From: Epiperipatus broadwayi
Taxonomy: Eukaryota; Onychophora; Udeonychophora; Euonychophora; Peripatidae
NCBI GenBank assembly: GCA_028023455.1
Contig: JAQFVV010006215.1
Location: 11,945,473 to 12,009,472 of the forward strand
Direction of reading: 5' to 3'
DNA length: 64,000 nucleotides
Positions 36,310 to 47,145 of this stretch are shown in pieces. The first letter of the stretch is position 1; the number at the start of each line of letters is the position of its first letter. The notes beneath the pieces are model-generated. The model ran no database searches, was not told the origin of the DNA, and saw only the letters and a program-made list of their open reading frames with translations. A program made the translations under genes and the position numbers.

Positions 36310-36620
36310 TACTAAACTCGGAAAAAAAAATGTTTACCTTATGACACATTTAACTTGTTAATTAATTTTAAAAAATGAAATTTGGCTCACATTAGGAAAC
36401 AAAACTCGGAAAAATTATACATATATTTTTATATAAATATATTAAACTAAAACAAACTTCTCAGGGTACTAATTTTTAATTTAAAAAATGACATTCGTCC
36501 CACTGCGACAACTCGGAGAAAACTTTTACATATATCTATTACTTCAAATCCCCTATTCCTATTCTTCCAATAAAAAATGAAATTCGGCCCACGTTGTTGG
36601 CGTCAGAATGCGGAAAAAAA
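36310..36620 (-). repeat. degenerate repeats of the PBS-proximal leader
   Basis: On the + strand AAAAAATGAAATTCGGCCCA (36577 onward), AAAAAATGACATTCGTCCCA (36484 onward) and AAAAATGAAATTTGGCTCAC (36371 onward) each lead to a (A)CTCGGA/TGCGGAAAA end. A fourth, weaker end lies near 36315. The first unit contains the PBS-like sequence; the others are decayed in that part. Confidence 0.55.
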
Positions 36621-36629
36621 AAATTTAAC

Positions 36630-38738
36630 TGTGACAGTCAGATGATGTATGTTGGTTTAACCCAGTTCGAATACTAGGCGAAAGTACCTCGAGGCCATCC
36701 ATACGCGAGATATTAAATCAAGAATACTATGACCTCTGCCCTATTTGCCTATTCTCGAGGCTAATTACGAACAAACAACATTATCTGAGACACACATAAA
36801 TTATTTTCTCACCGGCCACAAAGCTTAGCAACAGAGGTAGAGACATGGACGGGAACACCTACGGAGCTAAATAGTTAAATGTGCAATAAAAGTACTAAGA
36901 AACATGTGTTTTGCGTGCCTGGATCATTGGAAAAGTAAAATAAAGCATTATAATAAAATTAGGAAACTCAAGCTTTTGATAGTTAAATAATATGTTTAAT
37001 TAATGACTTTAAAATATTAATAATGACTTAATGGCCTCCGCTATTCCCCTAAATTAATGAAACAAACTAATTAGACAATAAAAACAGATTAAACGATATA
37101 ATATTTTTGTGGTCTAAGTCTTTTCTTCCCAATTTTAATAAAATTGTCAACTCGAATCTCCTCGATAAAGTACAATAATAAAAATCTTTCGCAAAGCATT
37201 TTCTAATTGCTTTGCGCTAAAAACAGACAGTTTAAAAATTATTTAAAACGTATATAGCTAAATCAGATATACGTAATAAGCTACTGGCGGACAAAAGAGG
37301 CGTTATCGAGGAGATCAAGTTGGCAAACAAAGGAAACTTACTCGTATGGAATTTAGAAACATAAATAAAATTGGAAAGAGATTTTAAATGAAAAAAATTA
37401 ACTTTTAAACTTAACCGCAATGGAATACAAAATATTTATACATGTTAGTAATGAAGAATAGCGAAGGAAAAAGGGTTAAATATATAGATAGATGATCACA
37501 CAATATATATCTAAGACTAGTCTAATAAAAATGGTTACATAACAAAATATAATTAAATACATTTCAGAAATATAATTCAAATAAGCAATTAAAAAAGGTA
37601 TGTACAAAAAAGGGTAGAAAGTAAATAGTTCAATGGAGGAGAGATATGATTACCCTCCTGGTTCCTTGCTCCTGTTGGGCGGCGTTGTGGCTTGATCCGA
37701 CCGTCGATAGGTATTTGTCCGGACAAGGAAAATAGAAATATGTAGCATGGTTTCACGAAAAGTCCTACAGACACGGCACAGAGTTCAGATCACTATTAGG
37801 TGGATACTACGGCATTTTGGATGGTATTTAGGAACCTCGGCGATAGGCAAAGCTATTTATTTGCCTAGCCAAGCATAGTAGAATCCATCAAATTCATATG
37901 ACTTTTAGCTTGAGCATGTTCAAACTTCTCCATGATTTTGAAGATGACAGTTGTATAACTTTTTGGAATAAAATCTCAACAAGCAAAAGCAAAATCTGCA
38001 AGAGTTCTCCCAAGAGAAATCTGAATGAAATTTCCAAAAGGGAAATCTGAATGCCAGCAAGAAAACTCTGAATAACCAAGTCTTTTGTTCTCACTTTTAT
38101 TTATACCCTCTTTGTCAGCTACCTTCTATTGTTTGTATGATCTTAGATCTTGATAAGCCCACCCACATGCTCCTTTGTTTCAAGGTAACATTTTCTAAAA
38201 ATAACTTTTACTTTTTTATTCTAAATTTCTTTCTTTAAACTTTGAATTTTATTAATTAAAAAAGAAAGAGAAGGCCATCTTTAATTTGCCTTGAATGGGC
38301 TAATTAATTAAAAATATACATTCTTTTAGAAAATGTTGGTGGGCTTATCTCAAAATCAAATCATACTAAATATTTTAACAAGATTTAAAAAAAAATATAT
38401 TCTTATTTCTTTTATAGTAAAATAAGCATTTTTAAAATAAGCATTTTATTTCAGCAGAATTTTGCATTAACTCATATATATATATATACGCTTGACGTAT
38501 ATATATGTTTGACTAATAGGTTTTACAAGCAATTTTTATTAACAGAAATCTAATCTTAGAAATGGAAATTATTTAACAAAATATTTAAATGCAATACAAA
38601 TTATATAAACGTAATTAATTTTAGCTTTAATGCAAAACCCTGCTGATATTGGACTATAAACTTAATTCAGGTTTATAATACTAACTAAGTTTATAGAAGG
38701 CTGTGAAGCATGGATCAGACTTCAGATCCATTGCTTCA
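36630..38738 (-). repeat. 5' LTR of the gypsy-derived element
   Basis: 2109 bp, highly similar to 30827-32912 with scattered substitutions and a few indels (for example an extra TTTTAAAATAAGCA near 38430). Its minus-strand TATA box is at 38105-38097. It is followed on the right by ATAT, the second copy of the target duplication. Confidence 0.88.
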
Positions 38739-38800
38739 ATATTGCTTTGACTTATTTTTGATAAATCATCAATCTAAAGTTGTTTTTTCTTTGAAACATG

Positions 38801-39860
38801 GGTACTTATAACCTAATCGGGCTTGGCCACTTGATGGCATTCTGGCTCGCCAAAACACCTAACAAATGCCATTTACAAGGCCTGACTTACGGCTATAGAA
38901 AACATCTAATGTTTGTCTTAGCCATTAGAAGGCCGTTGATGATGATGTAACGCACATATAATACGGCCTATTTCTGCTTCGCGACAGTTACTGTGAATCC
39001 ACACACTTATCTTTCATGTACAGTTTGATATATATGTGTGTGTAGTTTGATTAGTCAAATTTTTACAATATACATTACACAATCTTTGTATTTGTAATGA
39101 ATTTAAGAAACCTGACTTTATAGTAATTTTCCAAATGGCCACACCTTTATTTAGAGGTGTAATGTGTAAAAGCTTGCCGAGGGTATGTCAACAGAATTCG
39201 GCCGAGTTCACGTGCAAAACCTCATTTTCACGTGAAATACCACGTAGTTCATAAAATGGCTGGCGATCGCGTAACTTTTTCCGCAGTTGCCGAAAACAGA
39301 AGCCGAGTATTTCTGCTGTCCAATAAAAACATACCCGATTTTTTGTAAATTTCATAGAAAGCACATATAAACATGTTTAATAAGTAAAGAAGACATTTAT
39401 ATGTGTTTGTTGTCGTTTAAAAAAGTTTGAGTTTCTTTCTTTTGTCCGACTACGGTTACGATTTTGATATTTTTTATTTTAGCATTACACACAACAGAAC
39501 ACTAATCCTAACCCTACACAGTTGTTTTGTTATGTAGAAAGCAATAATTAACGAAAGACATCGTTAAATAGACATCACAAAAAAAGTTCTAGCAATCAAT
39601 TAATTAATAACTAAAAAGGAGGAATGATGATAATTTGTCCAAAAACAGCGATTTAAAAATAAAAAAAAAGGTTGTCGTTTACTAAATACAAAATTAAAAA
39701 GGCATGAAAGAAAAAAGTTATAGCAATCAATAAATTAATAACCAAAAAAAAAAAAAAACAGCGATTTAAAAATCACACAGCCCCGTAAACCGTACATTGT
39801 ATTGTTTTTGACTGCCAACAACGCCATCAAGTGGCCAAGCCCGATTACGTTATAATTACC
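38801..39860. mobile_element. non-autonomous DNA transposon with 38-bp TIRs and 8-bp TSD
   Basis: The left end (38801-38838) and right end (39823-39860) are inverted copies over 38 bp, starting GGTACTTATAAC / GGTAATTATAAC and sharing TAATCGGGCTTGGCCACTTG then ATGGC, with only two differences. They are flanked by a perfect 8-bp direct repeat GAAACATG (38793-38800 and 39861-39868). The 1060-bp body is GC-richer than its surroundings and encodes no transposase. Internally, a segment near 39582-39660 is repeated near 39713-39771 (TAGCAATCAAT..AATTAATAAC..ACAGCGATTTAAAAAT). An 8-bp duplication fits hAT, Merlin, P or MULE superfamilies. The GG start is unlike typical hAT CA(G) ends, so the superfamily is open. 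Confidence 0.85.
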
Positions 39861-39868
39861 GAAACATG

Positions 39869-41139
39869 TAAATACTTCTCATATAAATGCTGGTAAATTT
39901 AATTTCACTATTGTATTGCAAATAATTATATAATTAGCACTGGGCTAATATTTTCAATGCTAACCAATAAAATTAAAATTGTCACTAATAGGCAGTTAGA
40001 ATAGTGCATAATCATTAGGTAATTAATATATAAAGTATGTAGTAAAACTAACAGTACCTAGCAATAAAAATTACATATTGAAAAGTTTATATTAAAAAAT
40101 GATTGCTCAAAAATATTTAATTTCTGGTTACAATAAGCAGCAGCCTTTTAGTATATTTTAAATTGCATTTTTTGAAAACATCTGTATTACCTAAAATGGT
40201 TTTTAATTAAGAGTACATAGTAATGACAATAACAATAATAATAATAATAATAATACAGTATTATAAGTGATTTAAATTGAAAAAAAAAAAATCAAATTTT
40301 ATACACAAAATTAATTTTTTATTGATCATTTTAAAATAATGTCTTTTTTTTTTTTTTTTTTTAAATATGAATTGCTTTAAAACTAAAATATTTACATTTT
40401 TAATTAAGAAGTAGCATTTTACAATATATATATAAATATATACAATATGTAAAAACAAAAAAAAACTATAAACAATATATGTAAAAAAAAAAAAAAACCC
40501 TCAACTTTTTAAAAAAAAGAAAGAGGAAGAGAAAATGATCAACTTGAATAAAAGAATATTGCAATATAATGAAAGAGGTATACAACACAAAATAACGACA
40601 AAATAAATAAGAATTAAACAAGCAATTTTATTTACAGATCTTGGTTCAAAAAATAAATGCACAATAATTAGTTAATAATCCCCCTTTCCAACATGTTTAT
40701 TTTCAAATGATAACCAGTAGTCAATATGTTTACAATGCAAAACTGGCTGAAACAAGACTTTATAAAAGCTACAAGATGCAAGACAGTTTTCAAAAATCAA
40801 AACAAAATTAATGTAGTTAATCAAATCAAATAAAAAAGTGTATAAAATTAGGAAAAGAAAAAAAGAATATTTTATTATGTTATAATTTTCATGAGATGAG
40901 GTTCTACCATTACATAAATAAAAATGAACTTCAAAAGATTTAAATGGCATAAAAAATGTGGCCCAACAGTCGATACCAGATCAAGACAATACAGACCCAT
41001 AAAGAATTTCACATGTCAAAGTTAAAAAATAATAATAATAAACTCAATACAGTGATTATATACATCCCTGAAGGAGCACAATGTGATCCAGTAGGAATAC
41101 TCAGAACCATAGTGGTTAATGGTAGTACTCTTATGGATG
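39869..41139 (-). other. 3' flank and probable 3' UTR of the minus-strand gene
   Basis: AT-rich sequence with an (AAT)n tract near 40228-40255 and long A/T runs. Since the gene's stop is at 41140-41142, its 3' UTR must begin here. Minus-strand AATAAA candidates lie at 40701-40696 and 40632-40627, but such hexamers are common at this composition. A 92-codon frame (40672-40950, minus) has no recognisable motif. Confidence 0.4.
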
Positions 41140-41360
41140 CTATGTTTTGGTTAAATTAGCTATTAGCAATGAAGTACTTTTAATAAGTTGTTCCACCCAA
41201 TTAGGCTTATTTTGTTTTTCTGAATTATTATTGCCTAAATGTTCAGTCTCTAAAGGGTCTTTTTTAGATGCCTCTGACTTTTTTTCTTCCTCCTCTTCCT
41301 CTTCTGCAGTTTCTTCTGATTTTTCATCAGACAATTTTCTCTTTTTAGCAGGATTCTCTT
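41140..41360 (-). CDS. unidentified gene, terminal exon (acidic/basic C-terminus)
   Basis: Last coding exon of a four-exon chain on the minus strand. The acceptor is CAG at 41363-41361 (after a T-rich tract), the reading enters in phase 1, and the stop is TAG at 41142-41140. The exon encodes 73 codons: ENPAKKRKLSD, a basic nuclear-localisation-like start, then a run of seven Glu, KKSEASKKDP, and a C-terminus PNWVEQLIKSTSLLIANLTKT. KKRK and the charged tail suggest a nuclear or nucleolar protein, but that is inference. I do not recognise the family. Confidence 0.75.
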
Positions 41361-41511
41361 CTGAAAATAAACAAAAAAAAAAAAAAAAATAGTTTTAAAA
41401 AAAAACTACAATATTTTCCATCTAAATTATATAAAGAAAATATAATTAATGTTTATACAATTTAACAAAATGAAAAACTTGGAATTCTTAAGAATTTTCA
41501 ATTTTTCACGA

Positions 41512-41601
41512 TATCTCATACTGCTGACACACTTGATCACACACATGTCGAATTTATCTTTTCAACATGTGTGTGATCAAGGTCAGCAGTATGAGATAGC
41601 G
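41512..41601. other. long intronic hairpin
   Basis: The arms CACGATATCTCATACTGCTG + AC and TTGATCACACACATGT pair with ACATGTGTGTGATCAA and GTCAGCAGTATGAGATAGCG. The pairing is interrupted by one mismatch and one 3-nt bulge (ACA), with a ~16-nt T-rich loop. The following AGTTCAAACCCTC is B-box-like, so it may derive from a tRNA-related SINE. Confidence 0.65.
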
Positions 41602-41887
41602 TGTATAGTTGAGGGCCATGTGAAAGAGTTCAAACCCTCTATATATTACATATTGGAGTGGAGATATAAAAAAGCCTGTACTGTAGAAAAATTCATATAT
41701 TAAAAATGAATGTGCTACAATTTTTTTATTTTTCAGCTTTTTAAGTACAAAAAATAAGAATTTGTTTCATGAATTTTCATTTCTGTCATACAAATATAAT
41801 CATGCATAAATGAAAAAACTCATCAATTTCTATTGTTTTCCTGAAGGTTTGTGATGATGGTACTTTATTTGTATTTATAAATTGGAC

Positions 41888-41930
41888 TATTTCCACCATC
41901 TAATATTAAGTATTAAATGTCTTAAGAAAA
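41888..41930 (-). repeat. inverted copy of the SINE tail
   Basis: TTTCCACCATCTAATATTAA followed by GTATTAAATGTCTTAAG is the reverse complement, with a few differences, of 42277-42321. It is therefore a tail fragment of the same SINE family in opposite orientation, about 350 bp away. Confidence 0.6.
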
Positions 41931-42074
41931 ACTTAACTTTAAATTTTCAATAGTCGACTATATATATAATGTACAGAAACCATTAATCAACTTTGCTCTA
42001 ACGAAAAAATGGAGAAATCAGGAGGAACCGCATAGATAAGTATATGAAATTTCTACTTACTATTGCCTTTTGTA

Positions 42075-42321
42075 GGATGGCTCAGTTGGTTAGAGCGTTA
42101 TTTTAATATGCAATATTCAGGAATCTAAAGGACCAGGTTTGATTTCCATGCTAGTACTGACACTGGCCAGACTAACAACACCTGAAGAGAGAATAATACC
42201 GCATGAAATGTTGTGCATATACTAACCTGTGGACTATAACAGTTGAATGTAACTGGAAAATTTAAATAAAGTTACATTTTTCTAAAGACATTCAATACTT
42301 AATATTAGATGGTGGAAATAG
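42075..42321 (+). mobile_element. tRNA-derived SINE
   Basis: A box TGGCTCAGTTGG (42078-42089, within GGCTCAGTTGGTTAGAGCG) and B box GGTTTGATTTCC (42136-42147) are spaced as in a tRNA-derived pol III promoter. A conserved body follows (CATGCTAGTACTG, GACACTGGCCAGACTAACAA, CACCTGAAGAGAG) and a tail ends at GATGGTGGAAATAG. A decayed second copy is at 50040-50245. The anticodon arm does not fold as a tRNA, so this is not a tRNA gene. Confidence 0.8.
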
Positions 42322-42408
42322 AATAAATACAACCAATTTCTATAATTGTAATTCTGCATTTGACCAAATAGTATCATCTTTTTGTTTATGTAATCCATGT
42401 ACACGTAA

Positions 42409-43881
42409 TGAAACAATGGATCTGAAGTCCGATCCATGCTCACAGCCTCCTATAAACTTAATTAGTATTATAGGCCTGAATTAAGTTTATAGTCGAATAT
42501 CAGCAAGGTTTTGCATTAAAGCTAAAATTAATTATGTTTATTAAATTTGTATTGCATTTAAATATTTTGTTTTAAATAAATTCCATTCTAAGATTAGATT
42601 TCTGTTAATAAAAATTGCTTGTAAAACCTATTAGTCAAACATATATATACATCAAGCGTATATATATATATGAGTTAATGCAAAATTCTGCTGAAATAAA
42701 ATGCTTATTTTATTAAAAGAAATAATATATTTTTCTTTTTAAAATCTTGTTAAAATATGGCGTATGATTGTTATTTTGAGATAAGCCTGCCAACATTTTC
42801 CAAAAGAATGTATGTTTGTAATTAATTAGCCCATTCAAGGCAAATTAAAGATGGCCTTCTCTTTCTTTTTTTAATTAATAAAAATTCAAACTTTAAAGAA
42901 AGAAATTTAGAATAAAAAAAGTAAAAGTTATTTTTAGAAAATGTTACCTTGAAACAAAGGAGCATGGGGGGCTTATCAAGATCTAAGATCATACAAACAA
43001 TAGAAGGTAGCTTACAAAAAAACATATAAATAGGAGAGAGACCAAAAGACTGGGCATTCAGATTTTCCTTTTGGAGCCATTCAGATTTTCTTTAAGATTG
43101 CATTCAGATTTTCCTTTTGAAGATTGCATTCAGATTTTCCTTTTGGAGATGGCTTTTCAGATTTTCCTTTTGAAGATTGCATTCAGATTTCTCTGGAGGC
43201 TTTTTCTTGTGCTTGCTGAGATTTCTCTGTAGAGAATTCATACAGATTTTTCCTGTGCTTTGAACCTCCCAGATTTTGCTTCTCATTTCCATTTTGCTCC
43301 AAAAGTTATTCAACTGTCATCTTCGAAATCATGGAGAAGTTTGAACATGCTACAAGCTAAAAATCATATGAATTTGATGGATTCTACCATGCTAGGTGGT
43401 TAGGCGAAGCTTTGCCTACCGCCGGGGTTCCCAAAAACCATCAACATGCCGTAGTATCCACCCAATAGTAATCTGAACTCTGTGCCGTGTCTGTAGGACT
43501 TTTCGTAAAAGCATGCTACTTATTTCCATTTTCCTTGTCTGGACAAATACCTATTGATGGTCGGATCAAGCCACGAATGCCGCCTAACAGGAGCAAGGAA
43601 CTAGGACAGAAATCGTATCTCTCCTCATGAACTATTTATTATGCTATTTTTTTTGTTCATACCTTTCTTAATTGCTTAATTGAATTATATTTTGAATTGT
43701 TTTATTTAATGATATTTGTAATGTAATCATTTTTATTAGACTAGACTTAGAGGTATATTGTGTGATCATCTATCTATTTATATTTAACCCTTTTTCCTTC
43801 GCTATTCTTCATTACTAACATGTATAAATATTTTGTATTCCATTGCGGTTAAGTTTAAAGGTTAATTTTTCTTTTAAAATG
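42409..43881 (+). mobile_element. truncated solo LTR of the gypsy-derived family
   Basis: Begins TGAAACAATGGATCTGAAG, matching the start of the 30827-38738 LTRs read on their coding strand, and follows them to about 43881 (CTTAAG..GTTAATTTTTCTTTTAAAAT). The similarity then stops, so roughly the last quarter of the LTR is missing. It is inverted relative to the full element and more diverged. Its TATA box is at 43025-43033, and the segment just after it is expanded into a minisatellite. Confidence 0.8.
43055..43195 (+). repeat. minisatellite within the solo LTR
   Basis: Six units of 23-30 bp built on ATTCAGATTTTCCTTTTGAA then GATTGC. The intact LTRs hold just two ATTCAGATTTC motifs at this place (near 32215-32250), so the array is an expansion specific to this copy. 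Weaker units continue to about 43290. A 69-codon minus-strand frame here is a by-product of the repeat. Confidence 0.75.
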
Positions 43882-44554
43882 TTACTAACAGATAAATTTA
43901 TCTATAGTCAAATCTTTTCCTCATAAAGTAAATGTTCTATTCCTAAATATTACTTTTGTTATCTTTATTTTAATAAATTATGTTAATTGCATGTTGAGAT
44001 TTACTCAGATCAAACCACAACTGTACTTGGTTTTGAAACTGATCACAGAAGATATGAATATTTATAAAGGCTCTGATAAACTATTATTTCAATATTGCTA
44101 TCCAAAAGATAATATTAATGCATTACCATTATTTTTATTTTAAAAAAAAAAAAACATTTAAAGTTATATCTGTACATTCAAATTATATTTTATTGTTATT
44201 TTTTAAATAAATATTTGAGAACTAACTGTTGCATATTTATTGTATTTGTTTTGTTAATGAAGAAATTAAATCCTCACATATCTTTTAATACTAGTAGATC
44301 CTGCAGGAACTATGATATATTATTTTAATCACAATTTTATGAGAAATATAATAAGTTTGTTATTAAAATGCCCATTTTAAAACTTACCTGTCAAATATTT
44401 AAAATCTTTTATAATAAAGGCCATATTTTTTCAACTTTATTGCTTTTTGTGTATATTAACTTGACAAGAAGAGTAATATTTTACCTTTGCATCAAGTAAA
44501 AACAAATACATAAAAATTTACTACAGTACTTATAGTATTCAATCAGTTAATTAC

Positions 44555-44762
44555 CTGAAATCTTTTTATCCTCTTTTTTTAAAATTTCTTTCCCCCCTGA
44601 CTCAGGCAAGGACTTCTGTTCTGTTTTTTGTTCATGCTGTAATCTTTGTTCTTCTCTCTCTTTACAAAATTTTAAAATGAATTCTAAATCACTTGGAAAT
44701 TCTGAATTCATATTGCTATCTGGAGGATCTATTGTAAACACTAGATCAAGTGCTCGAATATC
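44555..44762 (-). CDS. unidentified gene, penultimate exon
   Basis: 208 bp, entering in phase 0 after AG and leaving in phase 1 at TTTCAG|GTAATT. It encodes DIRALDLVFTIDPPDSNMNS, then EFPSDLEFILKFCKEREEQR, then a charged, Gln/Glu/Lys-rich linker ending KKEDKKIS. The start looks like the end of a globular helical domain and the remainder like a disordered linker. The ATG inside the exon is not an initiation site, because the frame continues upstream through the acceptor. Confidence 0.75.
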
Positions 44763-44858
44763 CTAAAAAAAAAAAAAACATTCATATACAAAATCATATT
44801 ATCTCTTTTTTTTTTGTAAATAAAAAAAATTGATTTTTTCATGTCTTAATAATTTTAC

Positions 44859-44993
44859 CCCATTTAAACGCCTTGCAAGACTATAAAGTTGCTGTTCATC
44901 ACATTTATCAATATTGGCTCGATCTGCTATGACACAATGTATTAATGTACTTACTAATGTCTTGGTTTGCTCTGTTAAAATTTGAGTGCTTAC
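44859..44993 (-). CDS. unidentified gene, internal exon (45 codons)
   Basis: Exactly 135 bp between an acceptor TTTTGATTAG and a donor GGG|GTAAAATT, phase 0 at both ends. It encodes VSTQILTEQTKTLVSTLIHC, VIADRANIDKCDEQQLYSLA and RRLNG. The pattern of leucines and short polar breaks is that of paired alpha-helices (HEAT-like repeats), an inference from composition only. The intron to the next exon is just ~96 bp (44763-44858), the shortest here. The exon opens with GTAAGC, which could mislead gene finders into calling it a donor. Confidence 0.75.
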
Positions 44994-45277
44994 CTAATCA
45001 AAAAAAAAAAGTTCAATATCAAGATAAAAAGTTAAAATGTTAACTTAGCATTATTGCAACTTGGAGATTGATTGAATTTAAAATCAAATTTTAAAAATTA
45101 ATAATTTTTTTAATAAAATATATATGCACACATTATTTTTTAAAAAAATTAAAAATTATATTGTATAAATTACAAAAACCATTTCAATTCATGTTCAAAT
45201 TCTTTAATTTTTTTACCATATATTCAAGCAATATAAGATAGAAATTTTGATTTTAGATAGTTTGTTATATATATATG

Positions 45278-45832
45278 AAAATGAAAGAGACAGTAAATAT
45301 TGACTCTGACGTTTATGTAAACAAATACGCTTGTTTGGAGGTCTTGGTAAAGCTCCATCTATTGATCAATAATATAAGCGATAGCAGGTTTTTACGTATA
45401 TAAAACTTGTTTTGTTTTTCATAAATGTACCTTTAAAGTTTTCTTGCAATGATATAGATTGCAGAAGCTTTGATTATGTGGAGAAACTGAACTGATATCA
45501 GACCCACATAGCTATCTAGTTTGATAGGCTGAGTTTGAAGACATTTAGGTGTCTAAAAAAAAAAATTCATGCTTGCAAACTGATAGAAACGTTTTGCATA
45601 AAATGCTTGGAGTTAATATTTAGGTCTAGTTTCTAACTCCTATCCCTTCACTGATGAGAGCAAATCAGCTGATCTGAGGGTGGAGCAAAATGAAAGAGAT
45701 AGTGAATATTGACTCTGACGTTTATGTAAACAAATACGCTTGTTTGGAGGTCTTGGTAAAGCTCCATCTATTGATCAATAATACAAGCGATAGCAGGTTT
45801 TTACGTACGTAAAACTTGTTTTGTTTTTCATA
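45278..45832. mobile_element. small element with 146-bp terminal direct repeats
   Basis: 45278-45423 and 45687-45832 are near-identical direct repeats, offset by 409 bp, sharing for example GACTCTGACGTTTATGTAAA, CAAATACGCTTGTTTGGAGG and ATTGATCAATAAT. The unit sits between two (TA)n tracts (before 45278 and after 45829). The 263-bp middle has no coding capacity. It could be a TRIM-like LTR element, a partial tandem dimer of a 409-bp unit, or a Penelope/retrozyme-type element. Confidence 0.6.
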
Positions 45833-46536
45833 TATATATATATATACACACACTTAATAATCCCAGTGCTTAACACTAATTGGGTTAAGTGGTTTTAAAA
45901 ATTAAAATTACTAATGTTTAGTTTGTCTTTATATAAAAGTAGTAAACATGTGCTTATTTAAATTACACACTCTTTGTTTGAATTATTTTGTGTATCAATA
46001 TTTAATATCTAATAGCATACAGTTTCAATGTGGTATCATTTCGGGCTGGCTATTTTGAAATAAAGGATTCTAATATATTTACTTCATACAGGACAATGCT
46101 AAATTTTGTAACCATGTAGGATGATTTAATATTTGATATATATGTACAAATGGTGTAAAGCGTAAATACTGACAAATTATATTTAAAAAATTATAAATTA
46201 ATGATACAATAGTACTTCGTATCTGTAACAGTTACAAGTTTGAAACAGACTCTGAAATTTGCTGATAGTAGTGTATTATATAATATGCATTTAAACATAT
46301 AATATGTTGCAAGAGATAACTTACAACCAACCATCACACCTATTTCATTTTTTTCATAATGTCTGAATTCAGGCCAAGTGGTAGGCAAATAATTTATTCC
46401 ACATACCTGCTTATACACATGAAGTATATACATATATAAACATACATATAAACTAATATGTTTGTCTATTTGTAGAAATTAATTTTATTTTTCTAAATTT
46501 AATATCATTAAGTAGTAATCGAATTTGAATAATGAA

Positions 46537-46583
46537 AAAAGAAGAAGAAGAAGAAGAAGAAGAAGAAGAAGAAGAAGAAGAAG
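46537..46583. repeat. (GAA)n microsatellite
   Basis: About 15 perfect GAA units directly joined to the (AAT)n tract that follows. Frames of poly-Glu or poly-Arg across it are not genes. Confidence 0.95.

Positions 46584-47145
<562 letters not shown>

Larger units (their letters stand above)
33985..36629 (-). other. long untranslated leader of the gypsy-derived element
   Basis: 2.6 kb between the 5' LTR and the ORF, without supported coding sequence. It holds a four-unit minisatellite (35425-35545), duplicated T-arm-like motifs (34858-34895 and 35008-35046), and degenerate repeats of the PBS-proximal segment (36310-36620). A frame at 35210-35413 (+) lies in it and is not supported. Confidence 0.6.
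30827..38738 (-). mobile_element. Ty3/gypsy-derived LTR retrotransposon, non-autonomous deletion derivative
   Basis: Two direct ~2.1 kb repeats (30827-32912, 36630-38738) start TGTGACAG and end CCATTGCTTCA on the + strand and are flanked by ATAT (30823-30826, 38739-38742). The only sizeable ORF in the 3.7 kb interior runs on the minus strand, so the element is read right to left: the right repeat is the 5' LTR. Just inside it (36605-36586, minus) is a PBS-like TGACGCCAACAACGTGGGCC, close to the tRNA-Lys(CUU) complement TGGCGCCCAACGTGGGG. Protease, RT, RNase H and most of integrase are missing. The high LTR similarity indicates a fairly recent insertion. Confidence 0.88.
41361..44554 (-). other. 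intron 3 of the unidentified gene
   Basis: 3.2 kb with GT (44554-44553) and AG (41362-41361) on the minus strand. It holds a perfect-looking hairpin (41512-41601), a tRNA-derived SINE with an inverted tail copy, and a solo LTR fragment. Confidence 0.65.

Noticed and set aside
40672-40950. 92-codon minus-strand ORF
   Set aside because: It lies just downstream of the stop of the minus-strand gene, most likely in its 3' UTR, and has background AT-rich composition.
42075-42150. tRNA gene
   Set aside because: A and B boxes are present, but there is no cloverleaf, and a second diverged copy with the same non-tRNA body exists. It is the head of a SINE.
45652-45700. Hammerhead ribozyme (CTGATGAG followed by GAAA)
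   Set aside because: No stem II could be drawn between the two conserved cores, and stems I and III do not pair.
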